8,402 bases of DNA, from contig JALZVZ010000348.1 of the NCBI GenBank assembly GCA_023299945.1, forward strand, positions 1-8,402, given 5' to 3'. Shown one piece after another: positions 1-6,059 of this stretch. The notes under the pieces were generated by a model. It saw only the letters and a list, made by a program, of their open reading frames with translations. It was not told the DNA's origin and made no database searches. A program made the translations under genes and the position numbers. Numbering within the stretch: position 1 is the first letter of the stretch; each line of letters starts with the position of its first letter. The DNA is from Altererythrobacter sp. (GTDB lineage Bacteria; Pseudomonadota; Alphaproteobacteria; Sphingomonadales; Sphingomonadaceae).

Positions 1-648
1 GCAGAAAGGCGAGTTGCCGCTGATCAGCAAGATCGGCTTGGTCGAAACGCCTGCGTTTTCCATATCGAACAGCATGAAGGTAATGCCTTGATATTTGTCT
101 TCCTTATTGGTGCGAACAAGGCAGAAAATCCAATCGGCGTGATCGGCATAGGACGTCCAGATCTTCTGGCCATTGACGCTCCAATGATCGCCTTTGTCCT
201 CGCCAAAGGTTTGCATGGACACAAGGTCGGAACCAGAGCCCGGCTCCGAATAGCCTTGGCACCAACGGATTTCTCCGCGTGCGATTTGCATGAGGAAATG
301 CTTCTTCTGTTCCTCTGTGCCGAATTGCAGCAATGCAGGGCCAAGCATCCAAATGCCGAAAGAGCTGAGCGGCGGGCGCGCAGAGATTGACGCCATTTCC
401 TGCCGCAGGATTTTTGCTTCAGCCGGAGCTAGACCTGCGCCGCCATATTCGGTCGGCCATGCAGGCACCGTGTAACCCTTGTCGCGGCACACCTCGAACC
501 ATGCTTTTTGCGCATCGGATTGGAAGGTCGCTTTGCGGCCGCCCCAATAAACATCGCTGTCTTCGCGCACTGGCTCGCGCATTTCAGCCGGGCAGTTTGC
601 CTCCAGCCAAGCTTTGGTTTCGCTGCGGAATGTTTCAAGGTCAGACAT
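1..648 (-). CDS. Acyl-CoA dehydrogenase, N-terminal part (C terminus outside window)
   Basis: This reading frame is open from the ATG at 648 down to position 1 (exactly 216 codons) with no stop, so the gene continues left of the window. The protein begins MSDLETFRSETKAWLEA. Residues 1-125 look like the ACAD N-terminal helical domain: VPAWPTEYGGAGL (61-73) is the usual WPxEYGG motif. The flavin and substrate loop WCQGYSEPGSGSDLVSMQT follows at 129-147, then NGQKIWTSYADHADW (159-173) in the beta domain. The last visible residues, LLISGNSPFC, resemble the pimeloyl-CoA dehydrogenase large-subunit (PimC-like) and FadE/CaiA branch; that subfamily call is from memory. The protein should use FAD to form an alpha,beta-enoyl-CoA in the cytoplasm. 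The catalytic Glu lies in the missing half and cannot be checked. A good Shine-Dalgarno sits 6 nt before the ATG. The gene is divergent from the transporter at 895. Family is secure; substrate is unknown. Confidence 0.93.
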   Translation of the reverse strand, partial: MSDLETFRSETKAWLEANCPAEMREPVREDSDVYWGGRKATFQSDAQKAWFEVCRDKGYTVPAWPTEYGGAGLAPAEAKILRQEMASISARPPLSSFGIWMLGPALLQFGTEEQKKHFLMQIARGEIRWCQGYSEPGSGSDLVSMQTFGEDKGDHWSVNGQKIWTSYADHADWIFCLVRTNKEDKYQGITFMLFDMENAGVSTKPILLISGNSPFC

Positions 649-654
649 TGCCGA

Positions 655-662
655 CTCTCCTT
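655..662 (-). promoter_or_regulatory. Shine-Dalgarno of the left acyl-CoA dehydrogenase
   Basis: On the minus strand AAGGAGAG lies 6 nt upstream of the ATG at 648. It supports this start, although the 3' end of the gene is not in the window. Confidence 0.75.
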
Positions 663-675
663 TTTTGATCCTCAA

Positions 676-691
676 TTGACGCTTACGTTAG
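676..691. promoter_or_regulatory. Candidate operator, imperfect palindrome
   Basis: TTGACGCTTACGTTAG lies about 30 nt upstream of the left gene's start codon. A near-copy in inverted orientation (TTGACGTTACGG on the minus strand) sits near 761-772. From memory, the site resembles operators of MerR-family LiuR-type regulators of branched-chain and fatty acyl-CoA catabolism. The internal symmetry is only partial (about half of the paired positions), and no regulator gene is in the window, so the assignment is tentative. Confidence 0.3.
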
Positions 692-894
692 GGCGAAGAG
701 CATGCATCGGGCAAGCGAAACCGGCTCATTAAAAGGATGGTTAGAGCGCGGCTCGCTATGCCGTAACGTCAAGTGAGTTAGCGTTTGACGCGGGGCCAAA
801 CCCGCCTAGGTTCGCGGGCTAACTTGGGAGAGTTATAGCTAATGAGATTCGCAGCACTGACACAGGGTACACAGCGCGCCAAAGGGGCTGCGCG

Positions 895-2358
895 ATGAGC
901 CTTGTCGAAGGCAAATTGCCGCTCAAGTTGAAGCTCATCCACGGGTTTGGCGCGGTGGCCTTTGGTGTGAAAGACACTGGTTTCGCGTTCTTCCTGCTGA
1001 TTTATTACAGCCAAGCATTGGGGATGGATGCTGGGCTTGTCGGTCTGATATTGCTGTCCGCATTGCTGATTGATGCAGTGGTCGATCCCATTCTCGGCAA
1101 TCTATCGGACCGCACTTATTCGCGCTGGGGCCGGCGCCTACCATGGCTTTATGCTGCGCCAATACCGCTCGCCTTTGCATGGATCATGCTGTGGTCGCCG
1201 CCGGGTAGTGACGCGCCGAGTGCAATGGGCCTGCTCGGGATCGCTGTGACAGTTCGGGTACTGCTATCAGCCTGCGAGGTTCCCTCCGTCAGCCTGGTTC
1301 CCGAAATTACCGAAGATTATACAGAACGAACGACGCTTTTCCGCTATCGCTATTTGTCGGGCTGGATTGGCGGATTGTTCATGATGCTGTTGGCTTACAC
1401 AGTCTTTATGCCGGGCGAGAACGGTCTGCTGACGGTTGATGGCTATGCAGCTTGGGGCACATTTGGCGCCTGCTTAATCGCGGTATCAGTGCTCGGATCG
1501 GCCTATGGACAGCACAAGCTCGTCGCGCATTTGCCCGCGAAAAAGCCGCCTCCGTTCAGTATCAAAGACGCCTTTGCAGAGATTGTTGAAGCCTTTCGCG
1601 AAAAAGCATTTCTGATCTTCGCAGCGGGCGGTTTGGCGGCTTACATCAGCCAAGGGATGACCTTCTCAATCTCCAACTACCTCAACGTATTTGTATGGCA
1701 ATTAGACCGCTTGACCTTTGACTGGGCACCCAGTTGGCTGACCGGCATGACGATGTACCCGCTCATCCTTTTCGTTTCAGTGCTCGGCATGTTCTTCCTC
1801 GTGGGGCCCATGCATGAAAATCTAGGCAAGCCCAAAAGTGCCGCCGTTAGCGCAATTGTCGCGCTGGTGATCGGCCTCTTGCCTTACGGATTGTTTTTGA
1901 TCGGCGCATGGCCAGAAATTGGCACAGTCGCATCTGCATTCCTCTATTTCGGCTTTACCATTTTCGCCAATATGTTTGGCGTTGTGGTGATGGTGTCTGC
2001 CAGTTCGATGATCGCTGAAATCGTTGAAGCATTTGAAGACCGCACCGGACGCCGCGCAGAAGGATCATTTTATTCGGGCAATTGGCTGGTTCAAAAATGC
2101 GCCACAGGCTTGGGTATTTTCATCACCGGACAGATCGTTGCATTCTCACAACTTGCCAATGACGCAGACCCAGCAACCGTGCCGCAATCCGTTCTGTCGA
2201 GCATGATCATTGCCTTTGCCGTCGCAACCGCCGTGCTTGCGCTAACCGCAGCATTTTGGCTGGGCCGGTTCCCGATTACTCGCGAAGAACATGAGGCGCG
2301 GATCGCTGCTGGACTCAATCAAAAGCAGGACGCCCCCGCACCAACAGACCAAAATTGA
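895..2358 (+). CDS. GPH-family (MFS_2, MelB-like) cation symporter
   Basis: This 487-residue inner-membrane protein has about 12 hydrophobic segments and a charged central loop (about 206-238), as in MFS symporters. The GPH signature is clear: DAVVDPILGNLSDRTYSRWG at 60-79. Compared from memory with the melibiose carrier MelB, the two cation-site aspartates of helix II (MelB D55 and D59) correspond to D60 and D64. The sugar-binding D19 corresponds to D27 (GVKDTGFAFF). MelB D124 is replaced by E128 in CEVPSVSLVPEIT. The protein is therefore probably an active Na+ or H+ symporter. Its substrate may be a glycoside or, given the neighbours, another polar carbon source. The start follows AAAGGGG at 881-887 with 7 nt spacing. 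The C-terminal tail (461-487) is polar and Ala/Gln-rich. It is the first gene of a rightward four-gene cluster, 80 nt before the next. Family is confident; substrate is not. Confidence 0.93.
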   Translation: MSLVEGKLPLKLKLIHGFGAVAFGVKDTGFAFFLLIYYSQALGMDAGLVGLILLSALLIDAVVDPILGNLSDRTYSRWGRRLPWLYAAPIPLAFAWIMLWSPPGSDAPSAMGLLGIAVTVRVLLSACEVPSVSLVPEITEDYTERTTLFRYRYLSGWIGGLFMMLLAYTVFMPGENGLLTVDGYAAWGTFGACLIAVSVLGSAYGQHKLVAHLPAKKPPPFSIKDAFAEIVEAFREKAFLIFAAGGLAAYISQGMTFSISNYLNVFVWQLDRLTFDWAPSWLTGMTMYPLILFVSVLGMFFLVGPMHENLGKPKSAAVSAIVALVIGLLPYGLFLIGAWPEIGTVASAFLYFGFTIFANMFGVVVMVSASSMIAEIVEAFEDRTGRRAEGSFYSGNWLVQKCATGLGIFITGQIVAFSQLANDADPATVPQSVLSSMIIAFAVATAVLALTAAFWLGRFPITREEHEARIAAGLNQKQDAPAPTDQN

Positions 2359-2423
2359 GAGCTTGGCGCGCAGGCGGCGCTCTGCCACGGTCATATTAAC
2401 AGAATCATTCGAACGCATTTTAG

Positions 2424-2428
2424 AAGGA
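2424..2428 (+). promoter_or_regulatory. Shine-Dalgarno of the ACAD11-type dehydrogenase
   Basis: AAGGA lies 10 nt before the ATG at 2439 and supports that start. The 80-nt gap 2359-2438 holds no clear terminator: there is a GC-rich stretch at 2359-2382 but no T-run. Read-through from the transporter gene is therefore plausible. Confidence 0.6.
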
Positions 2429-2438
2429 CACAATTTCC

Positions 2439-3773
2439 ATGGATTTTGAACCCACCGAACGTCAGTCATATTGGTCAGGCCGCATCCGCGATTTCATCGA
2501 AGAGCACGTGCGCCCCAATATGGACGTTTATAAAGCGCAAGAAGCCGAGGGTGATCGCTGGAAAGTGATCCAAATCATCGAGGATAAAAAGAAAATCGCT
2601 AAAGATGCCGGTCTTTGGAACCTGTTCATGCCGCCGCGCAATGATGGCCATCACCACGTTGAGGAAACGTTTGAATTTGAAGGCCCCGGCCTCACCAATC
2701 TCGAATATGCGATGTGTGCAGAGGAAATGGGCCGCATTGGCTGGGCCTCAGAAGTATTCAACTGCTCTGCGCCTGACACCGGCAATATGGAAGTGTTCCA
2801 CCGTTACGGCAGCCGCGATCATAAGGACAAATGGCTCGCCCCATTGATGAATGGCGAGATCCGCTCTGCCTTCCTGATGACAGAGCCAAACACAGCGTCT
2901 TCTGATGCGACAAACATCGAAACCCGCATTGACCGTGACGGCGATGAATATGTCATCAATGGCCGCAAATGGTGGTCTTCGGGCCTCGGCGATCCGCGCT
3001 GTAAAATCGCGATTGTAATGGGCAAAACCAACCCTGATGCCAAACGCCATGCGCAACAAAGCCAAGTGCTAATGCCGATCGACAGCCCCGGCGTAAACAT
3101 TCTGCGCCACTTGCCAGTGTTCGGTTATGACGATGCGCCCCACGGCCATATGGAAGTGGAAATGAAGGACGTGCGCGTGCCGGTCGACAACGTATTGCTC
3201 GGCGAAGGACGCGGGTTCGAAATCGCTCAAGGGCGCCTCGGGCCTGGCCGCATCCATCACTGCATGCGGACCATTGGCGTTGCCGAAGAAGCGCTGCACA
3301 AAATGTGCAAACGCATCCAAGAACGCGAAGCTTTCGGCAAGCCGATTTACAAGCATTCGGTTTGGGAAGAACGCGTGGCCCGTGCCCGTATCGACATCGA
3401 TATGACCCGCCTGCTCTGCCTGAAAGCGGCCGACATGATGGATAAGGTCGGCAATAAATCGGCCAAGCAAGAAATCGCCATGATCAAAGTGCAAGCGCCA
3501 AACATGGCCCTGCGGATTATCGACGATGCGATCCAAGCGCACGGCGGCGGCGGCGTATCGGAAGATTACGGTCTTGCCTCGGCCTATGCTCATCAGCGCA
3601 CATTGCGTCTGGCGGATGGTCCGGATGAAGTGCACTCGCGCTCTATCGCCCGCATGGAACTCGCCAAGCATATGCCCGAAGCTGGGCCAACCGCGAATGC
3701 GCTTCGCGGCGGCAATGCGCCAACGCTAACCGGCGGCGGCATGAGCTCCGGCGACATTGGCGCATCACGCTAA
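2439..3773 (+). CDS. ACAD10/ACAD11-type acyl-CoA dehydrogenase (stand-alone)
   Basis: The protein is 444 residues and matches the C-terminal dehydrogenase half of human ACAD11 rather than classical beta-oxidation enzymes. Diagnostic stretches are [15 protein letters not shown] (147-161, flavin loop), [20 protein letters not shown] (173-192), [20 protein letters not shown] (255-274), QEREAFGKP (294-302) and [17 protein letters not shown] (364-380). The catalytic carboxylate position reads LADGPDEVH (391-399), giving Asp393 (codon 3615-3617) where classical enzymes carry Glu in IYEG; Asp is what the ACAD11 branch has. In characterised relatives (ACAD10/11, P. putida LvaC) the enzyme acts on a 4-phosphorylated acyl-CoA and gives an enoyl-CoA. 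Residues 411-444 form a Gly/Ser-rich tail beyond the usual fold. The matching kinase is encoded at 4901-6010. A short-branched or medium-chain acyl-CoA oxidase role without phosphorylation is the alternative. Confidence 0.93.
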   Translation: MDFEPTERQSYWSGRIRDFIEEHVRPNMDVYKAQEAEGDRWKVIQIIEDKKKIAKDAGLWNLFMPPRNDGHHHVEETFEFEGPGLTNLEYAMCAEEMGRIGWASEVFNCSAPDTGNMEVFHRYGSRDHKDKWLAPLMNGEIRSAFLMTEPNTASSDATNIETRIDRDGDEYVINGRKWWSSGLGDPRCKIAIVMGKTNPDAKRHAQQSQVLMPIDSPGVNILRHLPVFGYDDAPHGHMEVEMKDVRVPVDNVLLGEGRGFEIAQGRLGPGRIHHCMRTIGVAEEALHKMCKRIQEREAFGKPIYKHSVWEERVARARIDIDMTRLLCLKAADMMDKVGNKSAKQEIAMIKVQAPNMALRIIDDAIQAHGGGGVSEDYGLASAYAHQRTLRLADGPDEVHSRSIARMELAKHMPEAGPTANALRGGNAPTLTGGGMSSGDIGASR

Positions 3774-3812
3774 GCCACGCCCAAAGACGCAATAAGTAAG
3801 AGAGACAAGAGC

Positions 3813-4901
3813 ATGACCAAAGCAGCCATTCTCGAAACCCCGGGCCAAGGTCTGGTAATCGGCGATGTTGAACTCGCCGATCCAGCCCCGCACGAAGTGC
3901 TGATCGACACCAAAGCCTGCGGGCTTTGCCATTCCGATCTGCACTTTATCGACGGGCATTACCCTCACCCGCTTCCGGCCATTCCCGGCCATGAAGCCGC
4001 AGGGATTGTGCGCGCCGTGGGCAGCGAAGTGCGCTCCGTTGCCGTTGGCGATCACGTCGTGTCTTGTCTCTCTGCCTTTTGCGGGCAATGCGAATTTTGC
4101 GTAACAGGCCGGCTTGCTTTGTGCCTTGGCGGCGCGACCCGGCGCGGCAAGGATGATGCAACGCGCATCACCCGTTCTGGCGGCGAAACGGTCAATCAAA
4201 TGCTCAACCTTTCGGCATTCTCCGAACAGATGTTGATCCATGAAAATGCCTGCGTCTCCATCGACAAAGACATGCCTTTCGACCGCGCCGCTGTAATCGG
4301 CTGCGCGGTGACAACGGGGGCTGGCACAATATTCAACGCAGCAAACGTCACCCCGGGCGAAACCGTGGTGGTCGTGGGCTGCGGCGGGGTTGGCCTTGCG
4401 GCGATTAACGCTGCGAAAATCGCAGGCGCTGGCATGGTCATCGCCGCTGATCCTTTGCCAGAAAAGCGCGAGCTTGCGACCGTATTGGGCGCGACCCACA
4501 CAGTGGATGCAATGGCCGATGATGCGGCCAAGCAAATCCTGAAGCTAACCGGCGGCGGCGCGCATTACGCAATTGAGGCGGTCGGGCGCCAAGCCTCTGC
4601 TGATCTCGCGGTGGCATCCCTGCGGCGCGGCGGCACAGCGATTATCCTGGGCATGATGCCGCTGGATTGCAAAGTGGGTTTGGGCGCAATGGACTTGCTG
4701 TCTGGCAAGAAACTCCAAGGCGCGATCATGGGCGAGAACCACTTTCCCGTCGATTTGCCCCGGCTCGTGGATTTCTACATGCGCGGGCTGCTCGACCTCG
4801 ACACGATTATTGCAGAACGCATTGCGCTGGATGATATCAATGCTGGCTTTGATAAGATGCGCGCCGGCAATTCGGCTCGCAGTGTGATTGTGTTCGACTG
4901 A
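3813..4901 (+). CDS. Zinc- and NAD-dependent alcohol dehydrogenase (MDR superfamily)
   Basis: This is a complete 362-residue medium-chain zinc alcohol dehydrogenase. ACGLCHSD (35-42) supplies catalytic zinc ligand C39, PGHEAAG (58-64) gives H60 and E61, and GCAVTTG (163-169) gives C164. The structural zinc loop is intact: C90, C93, C96 and C104. The Rossmann fingerprint is GCGGVG (189-194), and D213 at the end of the second strand (IAADP) favours NAD over NADP. It resembles class III-like and NDMA-dependent-type bacterial ADHs. It should interconvert an alcohol and an aldehyde or ketone in the cytoplasm. The gene follows the dehydrogenase by 39 nt, with a weak AAGAGAGA ribosome site at 3798-3805, and overlaps the kinase gene by one base. 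The context suggests it prepares or drains the hydroxy intermediate handled by the kinase, for example diol to hydroxyaldehyde or 4-oxo/4-hydroxy exchange. That role is inference. Confidence 0.93.
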   Translation: MTKAAILETPGQGLVIGDVELADPAPHEVLIDTKACGLCHSDLHFIDGHYPHPLPAIPGHEAAGIVRAVGSEVRSVAVGDHVVSCLSAFCGQCEFCVTGRLALCLGGATRRGKDDATRITRSGGETVNQMLNLSAFSEQMLIHENACVSIDKDMPFDRAAVIGCAVTTGAGTIFNAANVTPGETVVVVGCGGVGLAAINAAKIAGAGMVIAADPLPEKRELATVLGATHTVDAMADDAAKQILKLTGGGAHYAIEAVGRQASADLAVASLRRGGTAIILGMMPLDCKVGLGAMDLLSGKKLQGAIMGENHFPVDLPRLVDFYMRGLLDLDTIIAERIALDDINAGFDKMRAGNSARSVIVFD

Positions 4902-4903
4902 TG
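4899..4903 (+). promoter_or_regulatory. TGATG stop/start overlap (translational coupling)
   Basis: The alcohol dehydrogenase stop TGA (4899-4901) shares its last base with the kinase ATG (4901-4903). No convincing Shine-Dalgarno lies just upstream, so the kinase is probably translated by coupling to the alcohol dehydrogenase. Confidence 0.7.
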
Positions 4904-6010
4904 GCAGATACACAGAACACCGCAGAACCCGCGATTGATTTCGATGCTGAAATGGTCGGCACCGTCGCTGTAGAAGAAGCTGATCAGCTCGACATGGAAA
5001 AGCTGACGTCATGGTTTGAGGCCAATGTAGAAGGGTACATAGGCCCGATCAGCTACACCAAGTTTAAAGGCGGGCAATCCAACCCGACCTATAAAATCGA
5101 AACGGGGCCGGATGGTTCGGGCGCGAGCTATGTTTTGCGCCGCCAGCCTTTTGGCAAATTGTTGCCAAGCGCGCATGCTGTCGACCGCGAATATAAGGCG
5201 ATGACGGGGCTGTATCCCACCGGCTTTCCCGTCCCAAAAACATTCGGGCTTTGCGAAGACCCCGAGGTTCTTGGCTCCAAATTCTTCGTGATGAGCATGG
5301 CCGATGGGCGCAGCCTTTGGAATGGCGCTTTGCCCAATTGCAGTAAGGGTGATCGCCGCGAAATTTACAATGCAATGATCGACACCATTGCCGACATGCA
5401 TCTGAAAAACCCAGATGAGATCGGCATGGGTGATTATGGCAAGCCAACCGATTATTGCGCGCGCCAGATCAACCGCTGGACCAAGCAATATAAGCTTTCG
5501 GAAACAGAGCATCAGCCGAAGATGGAGCGGCTGATTGAATGGCTGCCTGAGACCATCCCTGCGCAGCATGAAAGCAGCGTGGTTCACGGCGATTACCGGC
5601 TCGACAATATGATTTTCCATAAAACCGAGAACCGCGTGATTGCGGTGCTGGATTGGGAGCTGTCGACGCTGGGCGATCCGATTGCCGACTTTGCCTATTT
5701 GATGCTGAACTGGCATAATCCTTCGGACGGGCGCGCCGGATTGGCCGACCTCGATTTAGAAGCACTGGGCATTCCGACACAGGCCGAAGCAGTGGAGCGT
5801 TATGTCGCGCGGACCGGCTATCCCGTGCCGCCGATGGAATGGTATTTTGCCTACAATCTGTTCCGGCTTGCGGGCATTATGCAAGGCATCAAAAAGCGCG
5901 TGATCGATGGCACGGCGTCATCTGCTCATGCCAAATCGATGAGCGACCGCGTTACCCCGCTAATTGAGCGTGCTTATGACTTTGCTGTCGAAGCTGGGAT
6001 GCCTGAATAA
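4901..6010 (+). CDS. APH-fold kinase, ACAD10/11 N-terminal-domain type
   Basis: The protein is 369 residues with an aminoglycoside-phosphotransferase (protein-kinase-like) fold. FKGGQSNPTY (55-64) is the nucleotide loop, and YVLRRQPFGKLLPSAHAVDR (77-96) is the N-lobe segment shared with ACAD11. VVHGDYRLDNMIFH (227-240) holds the catalytic base D231 and metal ligand N236. AVLDWELSTLGDP (248-260) holds metal ligand D251. INRWTKQY (190-197) is another stretch shared with human ACAD11. In characterised relatives (ACAD10/11 kinase domain, P. putida LvaA) the kinase phosphorylates the 4-hydroxyl of a 4-hydroxyacyl-CoA, priming phosphate elimination by the partner dehydrogenase. The partner gene is two genes upstream. 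Residues 1-45 are an acidic N-terminal segment. All key catalytic residues are present. It is not an antibiotic-resistance gene by context. It is the last gene of the rightward cluster. Confidence 0.93.
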   Translation: MADTQNTAEPAIDFDAEMVGTVAVEEADQLDMEKLTSWFEANVEGYIGPISYTKFKGGQSNPTYKIETGPDGSGASYVLRRQPFGKLLPSAHAVDREYKAMTGLYPTGFPVPKTFGLCEDPEVLGSKFFVMSMADGRSLWNGALPNCSKGDRREIYNAMIDTIADMHLKNPDEIGMGDYGKPTDYCARQINRWTKQYKLSETEHQPKMERLIEWLPETIPAQHESSVVHGDYRLDNMIFHKTENRVIAVLDWELSTLGDPIADFAYLMLNWHNPSDGRAGLADLDLEALGIPTQAEAVERYVARTGYPVPPMEWYFAYNLFRLAGIMQGIKKRVIDGTASSAHAKSMSDRVTPLIERAYDFAVEAGMPE

Positions 6011-6037
6011 CGGCTCGAGGTCATTAACGCAGCCTTG

Positions 6038-6059
6038 GCGCGGGATTAAAAATCCGCGC
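6038..6059. terminator. Bulged hairpin at the convergent gene ends
   Basis: GCGCGGGATT at 6038-6047 pairs with AATCCGCGC at 6051-6059 around an AAA loop. This gives nine base pairs with one bulged G (6042). It sits 28 nt after the kinase stop and contains the stop codon of the minus-strand protease gene (6046-6048). No T-tract follows on either strand, so intrinsic termination is only possible, not shown. Confidence 0.3.

Larger units (their letters stand above)
649..894. promoter_or_regulatory. Divergent intergenic promoter region
   Basis: These 246 nt separate two divergently transcribed genes, so they must hold the promoters for both the left acyl-CoA dehydrogenase and the transporter operon. 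TTGACG occurs three times: at 676-681 and 785-790 on the plus strand, and at 767-772 on the minus strand. TTGACG can be a -35 hexamer, but I found no convincing -10 at 16-18 nt from any copy. The AT-rich stretch around 833-844 (TTATAGCTAATG) could hold a -10 for the rightward operon. No long coding frame or RNA structure stands out. Confidence 0.6.

Noticed and set aside
796..827. Inverted repeat CCCGC...GCGGG as an attenuator or operator
   Set aside because: The core stem is only five base pairs with an eight-base loop, and the outer pairing needs bulges; too weak to call.
2359..2382. Intrinsic terminator after the transporter gene
   Set aside because: GC-rich with only partial pairing (GAGC...GCTC) and no T-run follows.
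3069..3671. A 200-codon minus-strand frame opposite the ACAD11-type gene
   Set aside because: Antisense shadow of strongly conserved motifs; His/Phe/Ala-rich composition with no family resemblance.
3765..4535. A long minus-strand open frame (256 codons) opposite the alcohol dehydrogenase gene
   Set aside because: It lies antisense to a gene with a full set of zinc and NAD motifs, shows no recognisable domain, and is typical of antisense frames in GC-biased genes.
5009..5716. A 235-codon minus-strand frame opposite the kinase gene
   Set aside because: It covers the kinase catalytic motifs in antisense and has no recognisable domain or clear ribosome site.
4901..6010. Aminoglycoside resistance phosphotransferase
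   Set aside because: It has the APH fold, but its distinctive stretches match the ACAD10/11 kinase domain and it sits in a CoA-catabolic operon.
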